From Ideonella benzenivorans (GTDB lineage: Bacteria; Pseudomonadota; Gammaproteobacteria; Burkholderiales; Burkholderiaceae_C), in assembly GCF_020387415.1 (NCBI RefSeq), contig NZ_JAGWCB010000010.1, positions 372,001 through 436,000 on the forward strand: a DNA stretch of 64,000 nucleotides, in the 5' to 3' direction. Each line of letters begins with the position of its first letter. The first letter of the stretch is position 1. The translations under genes were made by a program, and so were the position numbers. Under the pieces are notes generated by a model that saw only the letters and a list, made by a program, of their open reading frames with translations, made no database searches and was not told the origin of the DNA. Below, in pieces: positions 38,963 to 46,597 of this stretch.

Positions 38963-39886
38963 TTAATGGGCCAGCGTGCCTTCGGGCAAGTCTTGCTCAC
39001 TCTGACGCCACCGTCCTGGGGGCTGCCCATGATGTCGGCGGAACGCCGTCGCAAATGCGTACATAGACGAGTACCCGACCCGCTCCGCCACCTCCATCAG
39101 CGGAACGTCCTGCGTCCGCAAGAGATCGCGCGCTACGGTCATCCGCCAGTCAGTGAGATAGCGCATCGGCGTGTCGCCCAGCACTTCCTGGAACACGCGC
39201 GCGAATGTGGCACGGGACATACAGCTCATCCTGGCCAGTTCATCCACCGTCCACGGCTTGCTGGTGTCCCCGTGCATGGCCTGCAACGCTTTCGACAGGC
39301 GCGCGTCCGACGCGCCCCGAACCCATGCGGGTGCGTTCGGGCTCGATGCTAGTCCAGTCCGAAGCCCCAATACGACGAGCACATCCAGCAGCCGGTCAAG
39401 CACCGTCTGACGCCCCGGCTCGGCCCGGGACAGCTCTCTCGACAGCAGCGCAACCACACCGTGGATGGGATTGTCCATGCGCGAGGGAATCAGGAACACG
39501 GGCGGCAGCGCATTGACCAATCCCACGCCGATATCCCCGGCAAAGCGATAAGCCCCGCAGAGGAACGCCGCCGCACGCGGATCGCGCTCGGCCTCATCAG
39601 AGGCGTGCTCGGTCCGGAAATCCTCCGGCAAGACACAGTGCGCCCCTCGCTCGTGGGCGATGAAATGGTCAGGCCCCCCTCGAACGAGGGCCAAGTCCCC
39701 CGGCCTGAGTTCGAGGGGATCGTCCTCACCGTCAAGCCACAACCACGCTTGCCCCTGAATCATGGCGTGCACGGCAAGCTGAATCGTTCCGGGCAACCGA
39801 AGCCCCCAAGGCGCGACAGCGATGGAACGCGCGAACACGCCACCAGAGGCTCTGGCGCGCACTAGATGCTCTTGCAGTATGTCCAT
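38963..39886 (-). CDS. AraC-family transcriptional regulator
   Basis: A 307-residue AraC regulator. The N-terminal cupin-like domain (about 1-180) includes QAWLWLDGEDDPLELRPGDLALVRGGPDHF, as in the Cupin_6 group. The C-terminal double HTH (about 195-300) includes WTVDELARMSCMSRATFARVFQ and MEVAERVGYSSMYAFATAFRRHHG. It is divergent from an NmrA-type gene with a strong palindrome between, and probably controls that pair. Related regulators respond to small electrophiles or oxidants; the signal here is unknown. It is cargo rather than ICE backbone. Confidence 0.9.
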   Translation of the reverse strand: MDILQEHLVRARASGGVFARSIAVAPWGLRLPGTIQLAVHAMIQGQAWLWLDGEDDPLELRPGDLALVRGGPDHFIAHERGAHCVLPEDFRTEHASDEAERDPRAAAFLCGAYRFAGDIGVGLVNALPPVFLIPSRMDNPIHGVVALLSRELSRAEPGRQTVLDRLLDVLVVLGLRTGLASSPNAPAWVRGASDARLSKALQAMHGDTSKPWTVDELARMSCMSRATFARVFQEVLGDTPMRYLTDWRMTVARDLLRTQDVPLMEVAERVGYSSMYAFATAFRRHHGQPPGRWRQSEQDLPEGTLAH

Positions 39887-39912
39887 GTCGTGAGCGTATC
39901 ACGAAAATTATT

Positions 39913-39953
39913 GAGCGCATAAATTATTTATGCTCTCAATTAGTGCGCATAAA
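39913..39953. promoter_or_regulatory. Operator cluster between araC-type and nmrA-type genes
   Basis: GAGCGCATAAAT (39913-39924) and ATTTATGCTCTC (39926-39937) form a near-perfect 12-bp inverted repeat, 11 of 12 matching. A further direct copy of GCGCATAAA is at 39945-39953, 30 bp from the first. The cluster lies in the 102-bp divergent promoter region. Confidence 0.7.
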
Positions 39954-39988
39954 GTCACTTCATCGACCCATCCACCAGGAACCCCAGC

Positions 39989-40831
39989 ATGGACAACCTT
40001 GACAACCACCACACCCTTGTTCTCGGCGCAACCGGCAAGACCGGCTCCCGAGTCGCCCAGAAGCTCAACGCCCAGGGCATTACTGTCCGCACCGCAGCGC
40101 GCAGCGGCGCGGACGTCCGGTTTGACTGGAACGACCCATCGACCTTCGCCGGCGCTCTGCGCAAGGTCTCGGGCGTCTATCTCGTGTCGCCTGTGATGCG
40201 CGTCGACTTTGCCAGCATCGTGGCCCGGTTTCTCGATGAAGCAGAGCGCGCCGGTGTGGGCCATGTCACCTACCTCAGCGCCTACGGCATGGAGCACGCG
40301 CCGGCGGAAGTCGCGCTGCGCGCTGTGGAGTTGGATCTGGCTTCGCGTACCTCGCTCTCTCATTCCATCGTACGTCCCGCCTGGTTCATGCAGAACTTCA
40401 GCGAGACCTTCGTCAAGCCCGTGAACGATGAAATCGTGGTGCCCTGCGGAATGGGGGCTGAAGCCTTTGTCAACGCGGAGGACATCGCGTCCGTCGCAGC
40501 GGCGACGCTGAGCGATCCGGCGCGGCACGCTGGCCGCGCCTATTCCCCCACCGGCCCCGAGGCGCTGACCTTCGAGGAAGCCGCCGCGCACCTCTCGAAC
40601 GTCGCCGGTCGCAGGATTTCGTACCGGGACGTGGATCGCAACGCCTGGGTCAACGCCATGATCCAAGCCGGCGTGCCTGCCGAATATGGCGAGGTGCTTC
40701 GCACCCTGACAGAGACGATCGCCAGCGGACGAGGTTCCCGTCCGAACAATGACGTTCTGACGGCGACCGGCAAGGCGCCAAGCAGCTTCGCGGACTTCGC
40801 TGCGGAGACTGCCGCCGCATGGCACCAATGA
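39989..40831 (+). CDS. NmrA/SDR-type NAD(P)-binding protein
   Basis: A 280-residue atypical short-chain dehydrogenase of the NmrA-like group. The start has the dinucleotide motif LVLGATGKTGSRVAQKL; VYLVSPVM and HVTYLSAYGMEHA follow. The usual Tyr-xxx-Lys active site is not seen, as in NmrA and related quinone or redox-sensing reductases. With the SnoaL-type gene 35 bp downstream and the divergent AraC regulator it forms a small cassette that recurs in proteobacteria near oxidative or xenobiotic stress genes. Its substrate is unknown. Confidence 0.85.
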   Translation: MDNLDNHHTLVLGATGKTGSRVAQKLNAQGITVRTAARSGADVRFDWNDPSTFAGALRKVSGVYLVSPVMRVDFASIVARFLDEAERAGVGHVTYLSAYGMEHAPAEVALRAVELDLASRTSLSHSIVRPAWFMQNFSETFVKPVNDEIVVPCGMGAEAFVNAEDIASVAAATLSDPARHAGRAYSPTGPEALTFEEAAAHLSNVAGRRISYRDVDRNAWVNAMIQAGVPAEYGEVLRTLTETIASGRGSRPNNDVLTATGKAPSSFADFAAETAAAWHQ

Positions 40832-40866
40832 AGCCTGCCCCACGAATTGAGCCAAGGAGCACAAAA

Positions 40867-41292
40867 ATGCCAAGTCAGAAATATGCAGTCTTCCAACCCG
40901 CTAAGCCTTACTTCGATCTGGTTCGAGGCGCGCTGGGTAACCTTGTCGATGGTGAACACTTTTTCGATATCGTCACCGACGACACCGTTTACGAGGTGCT
41001 CTACGACCTCGGCTGGCCTCGCGTCATCCAGGGACGAACCAACCTGATGGCGGCATTCCGGGGCTATGTGGAGAACATCGCGCTGCAATCGGCCGGCAAC
41101 TTGATTACCCACAAGACAGACGATGGCTGCGTCATCGAATACGAGGTACATGGAACCATCCTCGCAACGAGCACGAAATACAACAACCGGTTCTGCTCCA
41201 TCATCAAAATCGAGAACCGAAAGATCACGCACTGGAGGGACTACATGGATTCCCATGCGGCCTGGAAGGCGCTGACCCCAAGTGCAAGCTAA
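40867..41292 (+). CDS. SnoaL/NTF2-like protein
   Basis: A 141-residue protein with the NTF2-like cone fold of SnoaL-type enzymes: a helical start (KPYFDLVRGALGNLVDGEHFF), then strands with WPRVIQGRTNLMAAFRGY, CVIEYEVHGT and ENRKITHWRDYMDSHAAW. The ATG at 40867 has AAGGAG eight bases before it; a longer frame from 40819 is less likely. It probably acts with the NmrA-type protein on a small organic compound; no catalytic residue can be assigned with confidence. Confidence 0.82.
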   Translation: MPSQKYAVFQPAKPYFDLVRGALGNLVDGEHFFDIVTDDTVYEVLYDLGWPRVIQGRTNLMAAFRGYVENIALQSAGNLITHKTDDGCVIEYEVHGTILATSTKYNNRFCSIIKIENRKITHWRDYMDSHAAWKALTPSAS

Positions 41293-41356
41293 GCTTGGCG
41301 CTGATCGGTCGTTCAAGCAGAGGCCCGAACTCTGAATTGGTTGTCGACCTAGGACA

Positions 41357-41427
41357 CCGGGCGCGGCTACTGCCGCGCCCGGACTTGTGTTCCACCGCGC
41401 CCAGGGCGGAACGGCCTGGGCGCGGTG
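41357..41427. terminator. Paired hairpins between convergent genes
   Basis: CCGGGCGCGG/CCGCGCCCGG (41357-41382, 10-bp stem) would end the snoaL-type transcript. CACCGCGCCCAGG/CCTGGGCGCGGTG (41393-41427, 13-bp stem) abuts the stop of the minus-strand gene at 41428. Both stems are perfect. Confidence 0.7.
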
Positions 41428-41640
41428 CTAATCGGGTTTTTCCTTCGTCTCGATGAGCCACCACTCGGCACGCGGCAAGGCGCGGCCCGTGATGGGATGA
41501 ATGTCGGTGAGGTCGGCGCGGGCTGACCAGCCAGAGGGCTGGCGGTAGCCGCGCACGTCGCCCTCACCGTGCCAGCGGCGGGCGCGTACCGTACCGGGGG
41601 CGTAGATCGCCGCCATGCGTGGGCGGTTGGTGGTGGTCAT
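41428..41640 (-). CDS. Small conserved ICE protein of unknown function
   Basis: A 70-residue basic protein starting MTTTNRPRMAAIYAPGTVRA and ending GRALPRAEWWLIETKEKPD. I do not recognise a domain. It is accepted as a gene because it starts with the stereotyped leader AAGGAGAACACCCC, lies 63 bp after the parB-type gene in the same direction and ends at a strong hairpin. A longer frame upstream overlaps another hairpin and was not used. Confidence 0.7.
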   Translation of the reverse strand: MTTTNRPRMAAIYAPGTVRARRWHGEGDVRGYRQPSGWSARADLTDIHPITGRALPRAEWWLIETKEKPD

Positions 41641-41661
41641 GGGGTGTTCTCCTTCCAGCGA

Positions 41662-41688
41662 AGCGCCCCGGTCCAAGGCCGGGGCGCT
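41662..41688 (-). terminator. Hairpin after the ParB-type gene
   Basis: A perfect 10-bp stem, AGCGCCCCGG with CCGGGGCGCT, around a 7-nt loop, 15 bp past the stop codon. No T-run is present. Confidence 0.55.
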
Positions 41689-41703
41689 TGCTGTCGGCAC
41701 GGG

Positions 41704-43755
41704 TCAAGCGGCCAGCGCCACGGCGGGTTCATCCGCCACTGCCTCGGCTTCCTCCGGGACGTCCTGCGCCTGCGCTTCCTCCGGCGCAGCTTCCGGGCCT
41801 TCGGCCTTGAAGATGGCAGGCATCCAGCCGGTGCCATCGGCCAGCCGCTCGGCCTCGCTGGCAATGTCGGCCTTCTTCAATTTCGCCAGCCGGGAAACCT
41901 GCTCCGGTGCGTACTCGTTCACGGCTTGCAGGATCGCAGCCTTGGAAATGTGCTTGAAGTAGCCTTCTGCGGTCGGCTGCCACCATGCGGCCATGTTGAG
42001 GTCTGCGGCCTGCGCCAGTTCGCTGGCGGGCTGGTGCTGCGTGGCGCGGGGCGTCACCACGTCCACGGTCGAGGCCACGCATACGGCCAGCAGCGCCACC
42101 AGTTCCGTTTGTCGCATTGTCAGCAAGGCAGGGAAAAGCTCGGCATCGTCCTTGGGCAGCCTCTCGCACCACGCCTGTCTCATTTCGATCAGCGCCACGG
42201 CAGCGGGGGATTCCGGCAAATCCGGGGCCATGCCTTCCAGCCGGTCTTGCACCGTGAGGCGAACACCCAGCGGCAGTTCATGCCCGTAACGGCGGTCATG
42301 CAGTACGGTCTGCACCATGCCATGCACCAGCGCAGCCAGTGCCACCTGTGGGCGGCAAGCCACCCCAAGTTGCAGCGCCACCGTGCGGTGCGCGCTCAAC
42401 CGTTGCGCCAGCCTGTCGGACATTGCCGGGGCCTGCGCTTCGTCCGCCGCGTCGCCGTCGTCGTCGTTCTCGGCATCCTCGCCGCTGAAACCTTGGCGCA
42501 AGCGTTCCAGCGTGCGCAATGCCTTGGCTTCGGCTTCGCGCAGCAGCCCGCGATGAATCACGGCCTGCCCGTTGCGGTCGATGGTGACGATGGCACCGGC
42601 TGCGGCCTTCGCGGTCGGGCTGTAGTCCTGCAAGCCATCTTCCAGCGCCTGCAACTGCTCGCCCACGGTTTCGCCTTCCTCTTGCAGCGCGTCGGCCTTG
42701 TCCTCGTCCTCGGCGTCCAGCGCATCATCGAGGGCTTCGCCAATGGCCTGCACCTTGGCTTGCAGCTTCTCGATGCGCTGCGCTTCGCGCTTGGTCGGTT
42801 CGCGCCGCTCCCTCGGCGCACGCTGGAAAGCGTGCAGGTCAGCATGGGTCACGCCCGGCGTGGCATCCACCCATACCCAGCCTTCGGCCTTCACCTCGGC
42901 GGCGATGCCTGCCAGCCGGTCTTGCGCCAGCCTGTCCAGCAGCGCGGCATCGGTCAGATACACGCCCGCGTCACCTTCCGCGAACAGGTCACGGCGCACG
43001 CCACCGCCTGCGGCTTCGTAGGTGTCCAGCCCGACGAAGCGCACCAGCGGATGCCGGTAGGCGTCGATTTCCCTTTCGGTGAGGCGGTCGCGCAGCGCGG
43101 ACGGCTGACGTTGCCACGTCGGCGCATCGTAGAAGGCGGCTTCCTGCGCGGCGTGGTCGTCAGTGATGGCAAGGGCCATCAACTGATCGAGCGTGACGGC
43201 ATCGGCGCGGTAGTCGGCCATCAGGCGCGGCGAGACGTTCGCCAGCTTCAAGCGGCGCTGCACCACCAGCGGCGTGACGCTGAAATCCGCCGCAATGTCC
43301 TCGATGGGTCGACCTTCGGCCACCAGCGCGGCGAACGCTTCAAACTGGTCTGCCGGGTGCATGGCTTCGCGCTGCACGTTCTCGGTGAGGCTGGCGGTTC
43401 GGGCCGTGCCATCGGCTACCTGCAAGCAAGGCACCTCCCAATCCTTGGCGATGCGGTGCTTTTTCGCCAGCAGCTTCAACGCGGCCAGCCTGCGGCCACC
43501 GGCCACGACTTCGTAATGCTCGCCATCGGCGGAGGCAATCACGATCAGGTTTTGCAGCAGGCCCACGCGCTGAATGCTCGCGGCCAGTTCAGGGATGGAC
43601 ATGCGCGGGGTCTTGCGCACGTTGCGGCCCGTGGGGCGCGGCACCAGCCGCGACAGCGGTACAAGAATCAGGTTCTTGGTCGGGTCGGCGGCCTCCAGCG
43701 GGACAGCGGCAGCGGCATTGACGGCGCGGGCTTCGGTGGTGGTGATGGCGTTCAT
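41704..43755 (-). CDS. ParB/RepB/Spo0J-family protein with long C-terminal extension
   Basis: A 683-residue protein. The N-terminal ParB nuclease-like domain (about 30-130) contains LVPRPTGRNVRKTPRMSIPEL, the family box VGLLQNLIVIASADGEHYEVVAGGRRL and the TENVQREAMHPADQFEAF box. A KorB-type HTH follows (about 140-170, IEDIAADFSVTPLVVQRRLKLA). The remaining 400 residues are helical, acidic in the middle (DALDAEDEDKADAL) and unlike ordinary ParB. Similar long proteins occur on Tn4371-type and other ICEs. It may handle partition or transcription; it is not next to parA. The ATG at 43755 follows TTGGAGAACCACC. Confidence 0.87.
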   Translation of the reverse strand: MNAITTTEARAVNAAAAVPLEAADPTKNLILVPLSRLVPRPTGRNVRKTPRMSIPELAASIQRVGLLQNLIVIASADGEHYEVVAGGRRLAALKLLAKKHRIAKDWEVPCLQVADGTARTASLTENVQREAMHPADQFEAFAALVAEGRPIEDIAADFSVTPLVVQRRLKLANVSPRLMADYRADAVTLDQLMALAITDDHAAQEAAFYDAPTWQRQPSALRDRLTEREIDAYRHPLVRFVGLDTYEAAGGGVRRDLFAEGDAGVYLTDAALLDRLAQDRLAGIAAEVKAEGWVWVDATPGVTHADLHAFQRAPRERREPTKREAQRIEKLQAKVQAIGEALDDALDAEDEDKADALQEEGETVGEQLQALEDGLQDYSPTAKAAAGAIVTIDRNGQAVIHRGLLREAEAKALRTLERLRQGFSGEDAENDDDGDAADEAQAPAMSDRLAQRLSAHRTVALQLGVACRPQVALAALVHGMVQTVLHDRRYGHELPLGVRLTVQDRLEGMAPDLPESPAAVALIEMRQAWCERLPKDDAELFPALLTMRQTELVALLAVCVASTVDVVTPRATQHQPASELAQAADLNMAAWWQPTAEGYFKHISKAAILQAVNEYAPEQVSRLAKLKKADIASEAERLADGTGWMPAIFKAEGPEAAPEEAQAQDVPEEAEAVADEPAVALAA

Positions 43756-43819
43756 GGTGGTTCTCCAATCGAGTGAAACAAGGAATGGAGGGGAACCGCC
43801 CCTCCGGCGGGGGAACGGT

Positions 43820-44644
43820 TCAGGCTTTGAGCGCGCGCATACCATCGGCCAACAGCCACAGCGCACGGTTGAGGCGAATGTCCGAATCAATGCCCTGCAC
43901 GGGGCGGGTCTGCTGCCTGCGCCCATTGGCGGCGCGGCCATGCAATCCGCCCTTGGTCAGGTTCTCTTGGGTGCGGTTCATGACCGACCACAAATCCGGG
44001 CGGCGGTCCTCGAAGCGGCGCGGCATCAGGATTTGCGATTCCGTGATGGGCGCGGGCTTGTTCGGGTCGTCGTACTTGAGGGTCAGCGCAGCACGGGCGA
44101 AGACTTCGGCCTCGCCTTCGTCGAGCGTGATGGCACGCATGGCATCGCGTGAATCGCACACACGGTCAAAGCCGCGCAGCACCTCGAACGCGCCTTCGAT
44201 GACTTGGCCCGCCACGTCGCCCTTATGGGGTACGCGCACGTCCGCCACGGTGTCGCCGCACACAAGGCCATTGCTGCAAACGAATCGAAACTGGCCCGCC
44301 AGCATCTGATAGCTGCTCGTGCCATCGTGCGAGTTCAGCAGGATGATTTCGTTGGCTTCCGCGCCGTTGATCTGGCTGGCATGGCGCAGGCGCAGCATGT
44401 GTTTCGTGTGCTCGCGCTTGCCTGCATCGCGCACGCGGGTTTGCGTCACCATGAAAGGCTGAAACCCCTCCTTGCGAAGCTCGGTCAGAACCGCCGCCGT
44501 GGGGATATAGGCGTATCGCTGCGAACGGCTCTCATGTGGGGCATCCGCAAAGATGGATGGCGCTACACGGTGAATCTGGTCATCGGACAGCGGGTAGTCG
44601 CTGCGCAGCGCGGGGGAATGGGAAGCGAAACGGGTTGCAAGCAT
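43820..44644 (-). CDS. DUF932 protein
   Basis: A 274-residue DUF932 protein (phage/plasmid-like). Visible pieces are MLATRFASHSPALRSDYPLSDD, YAYIPTAAVLTELRKEGFQPF, KHMLRLRH, the EIILLNSHDGTSSYQM box and FRFVCSNGLVCGDT. The family is common on mobile elements and unassigned in function. The start follows CAGGAGAACGAC. It is followed after 64 bp by no gene on its own strand other than the next ICE module; the ParB-type gene lies downstream. Confidence 0.88.
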   Translation of the reverse strand: MLATRFASHSPALRSDYPLSDDQIHRVAPSIFADAPHESRSQRYAYIPTAAVLTELRKEGFQPFMVTQTRVRDAGKREHTKHMLRLRHASQINGAEANEIILLNSHDGTSSYQMLAGQFRFVCSNGLVCGDTVADVRVPHKGDVAGQVIEGAFEVLRGFDRVCDSRDAMRAITLDEGEAEVFARAALTLKYDDPNKPAPITESQILMPRRFEDRRPDLWSVMNRTQENLTKGGLHGRAANGRRQQTRPVQGIDSDIRLNRALWLLADGMRALKA

Positions 44645-45343
44645 GTCGTTCTCCTGACTTGGCTGTTGAAGAAAACCGCACACCGGATTCCTAGATTCGG
44701 AGCCCAGCCTTTCGGCTGTTCGGTGCGGTCGGCACGAGGAACCCGGTTGGCCCTGTTGCCACCGTCTTTCCTGAGTTCATCGCCCGCGACGGTCAGGAGC
44801 GCGCGGACGGGGGCCGTCAAGGAAACAAGCGCAGGGTTGGTGCGGCCCGCAGGCGCAGCCGAGGACACGGCCCTGCGCGCCTTGATGGCACACGGGAGCG
44901 GGCTACAGTCGCGGACAAGGTGATGAAGTCAGGGAAGACGGCTGGACATGGCAACGGCCCTCCCACACGCCGACCGCACGGCAAGCGAAGCGCGCAGGCC
45001 CGAAGCTGGAAGCCGGGCCGGAGGCGTCAGCCGAGCGGAGCGAGGGAACGATGGAAGCCCGACAGGGGCGAAACCCCGTAGGGGTTCGATGCGCAGCACG
45101 ACAGCGCGACCGGCCATCTCCCAGGTGGCTGGGGACGCCCAGACTTCAAAACCGAATGGACAACAGGGTAAGGACGAGCGCACGCAAGGCATCGTGGATC
45201 TGCTGCGTATGCTGTCTGGCCGATCCGGCGCAGCCGAGTCGGCGCCGTTCAGGGGCGCCAAGCCTGCGCGGCGGGGATAGCCCGCAGGGCTTTCCCCTGG
45301 AGGCAAGCAAAGCGCGCAGCGCCCCGGAAGGGGCGCGAAGGCA
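44645..45343. other. Long non-coding stretch with a partial module A
   Basis: This 699-bp gap shows no gene-like frame. It presumably holds the promoter and leader of the DUF932 gene. 45211-45343 is a partial copy of module A, from the GGCCGATCCGGCG part through the hairpin centre (GGGATAGCCCGCAGGGC) to CGAAGGC, ending at the stop of the next gene. A weaker similarity to module A (GCGAAGCGCGCAGGCCC) is near 44985. Confidence 0.6.
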
Positions 45344-45622
45344 TCAAGCCGAGTCGTCAGGACGCAGGCTGGATTGCGCAACCGGCACCCACGGCGAAGT
45401 CGAGTTCAGCAGATAGCGCGCTCCACGCGCATAGGAGCCCGAAAGCCCGCTGGGCCGGTAGAACCCGGTGACGCGACGACGGAACTGCACGCCGTATTCG
45501 TTGGTGTAGATCACCGCATCGCCGATCTGGAAGCGCAGCGGCTGGCCGTTCTCCGGCGCGAATGGCTTGAGCGCATCGTGCTGCGCGGTGATTTCGATGA
45601 TGTAGTCGTGATGGCTGCTCAT
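45344..45622 (-). CDS. Small ICE protein of unknown function
   Basis: A 92-residue protein starting MSSHHDYIIEITAQHDALKP, with LRFQIGDAVIYTNEYGVQFRRRVTGFYRP in the middle, which looks like a small beta-barrel (SH3-like) domain, and SGSYARGARYLLNS near the end. No family was recognised. It lies 65 bp after DUF2958 copy 2 in the same direction, with a hairpin in between. The partial module A starts right at its stop codon. Confidence 0.75.
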   Translation of the reverse strand: MSSHHDYIIEITAQHDALKPFAPENGQPLRFQIGDAVIYTNEYGVQFRRRVTGFYRPSGLSGSYARGARYLLNSTSPWVPVAQSSLRPDDSA

Positions 45623-45657
45623 GGCATGGATCTCCTGTGATGGTCGAGAAAGCACAA

Positions 45658-45677
45658 GGAGCGCCTTGCGGCGCTCC
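45658..45677 (-). terminator. Hairpin after DUF2958 copy 2
   Basis: A perfect 8-bp stem, GGAGCGCC with GGCGCTCC, and a TTGC loop, 10 bp past the stop codon. It is followed on the minus strand by TTGTGC rather than a T-run. Confidence 0.5.
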
Positions 45678-45687
45678 AAGGGCGAAG

Positions 45688-46038
45688 TCAGACGACGATC
45701 CGCCCGGCCAACCGCGCATCGCGCGCATAGGCGCTCAACCGCTTCTCGCCACGGAAAGACAGATCGCGCTCGATCGGCAGGCCCAGCCCGCCGCGCACGC
45801 TCGCCAGCTCGTTCAAGCTGACCCAGCCGATTTCTGGCTCGCCCAGGCCCAGGTCGCAAAGACCGAAAGCGTGGTCGTGATCGTCGGGATCAATCTCGGT
45901 CAGCAGCCAGGTCGCGCCGCCGTCCGGCGTGAACAGCTTGACCACCGGGGCCGGATCGAAGTCCGGGTTCTCCAGCGATGCGCGGCCGTTGGCCAGCAGC
46001 ACGATGCGCTGCTCGGCAGTGATGAGTACGTTGTTCAT
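45688..46038 (-). CDS. DUF2958 protein, copy 2
   Basis: A 116-residue DUF2958 protein with the same plan as 36663-37010: PVVKLFTPDGGATWLLTEIDP and HAFGLCDLGLGEPEIGWVSL match RLFTPDAHATWLL and AFGVCDVGIGMPELGTIKL. The start is MNNVLITAEQRIVLLANG with CAGGAG 9 bases before. Its leader is module B copy 1. Function unknown. Confidence 0.87.
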   Translation of the reverse strand: MNNVLITAEQRIVLLANGRASLENPDFDPAPVVKLFTPDGGATWLLTEIDPDDHDHAFGLCDLGLGEPEIGWVSLNELASVRGGLGLPIERDLSFRGEKRLSAYARDARLAGRIVV

Positions 46039-46060
46039 GGTGAACTCCTGAAAGGTTGCC

Positions 46061-46200
46061 GGGCGGAATTGCCCAGCCCTTCCGGGGCACGGCGCAGCGC
46101 AAGCAGTCAGGGGTCGCAGACGGCCGCCAGGACGCCAGCGCCATCGGCGCGCAGCCCTTGACGGCGAGAACGCCGTGGCAGGATGAAGGGAACAGCAAGC
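46061..46200. repeat. Module B, copy 1, leader of DUF2958 copy 2
   Basis: From GGGCGGAATTGCCC to GGGAACAGCAAG this 140-bp stretch matches 53451-53593 closely; the shared core is CAGTCAGGGGTCGCA, CGGCCGCCAGGACG and CTTGACGGCGAGAACGCCGT, the last of which holds the ACGGCG/CGCCGT stem. Both copies sit directly upstream of a minus-strand gene. Confidence 0.75.
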
Positions 46201-46238
46201 CGCCCCCACATCTCACACACTGGGGTTATCGTCACAAA

Positions 46239-46262
46239 TTCAATGATTGTTGTATCATTGAA
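46239..46262 (+). promoter_or_regulatory. ArsR operator
   Basis: TTCAATGAT (46239-46247) and ATCATTGAA (46254-46262) form a perfect 9-bp inverted repeat with a 6-bp spacer, ending 2 bp before the arsR ATG. This is a typical ArsR/SmtB-type site and implies that ArsR represses its own operon. Confidence 0.85.
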
Positions 46263-46264
46263 TA

Positions 46265-46591
46265 ATGAACGAAGCCGAAGCTGTTTCCGCCCTGAGCGCG
46301 CTGGCCCATGCCCAGCGCCTGCGGGTGTTCCGCGCCCTGGTCATCGCCGGCCCCGAAGGGCGCACGCCCAGCGTGCTGGCCGAACAACTCGACGTGGCCC
46401 GCAACGCGCTGTCCTTTCATCTGAAAGAACTGGCGCATGCCGGCCTCGTCAGCATCGAACAGCAAGGACGCAACCTGATCTATCGCGCCGACTTTTCCCA
46501 GATGAACGGGCTGCTCGGCTACCTGACCGAACACTGCTGCCAGGATGGCGTGTGCGAAATCACCGAACCCTCGTCCCGCTGCGCCTGCTGA
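46265..46591 (+). CDS. arsR: Arsenic-responsive repressor ArsR
   Basis: A 108-residue ArsR/SmtB winged-helix repressor. The HTH is around RTPSVLAEQLDVARNALSFHLKEL. No Cys lies in the recognition helix; instead the C-terminus has CCQDGVC, so arsenite is probably sensed by this C-terminal Cys cluster, a type known from other proteobacteria. It starts the operon arsR-acr3-arsC-arsH-chrA and has a matching operator directly upstream. Confidence 0.93.
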   Translation: MNEAEAVSALSALAHAQRLRVFRALVIAGPEGRTPSVLAEQLDVARNALSFHLKELAHAGLVSIEQQGRNLIYRADFSQMNGLLGYLTEHCCQDGVCEITEPSSRCAC

Positions 46592-46597
46592 ACCGCC

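Noticed and set aside
41569-43776. 735-codon open frame on the plus strand
   Set aside because: It is the antisense shadow of the ParB-type gene, whose minus-strand product has clear ParB and HTH domains.
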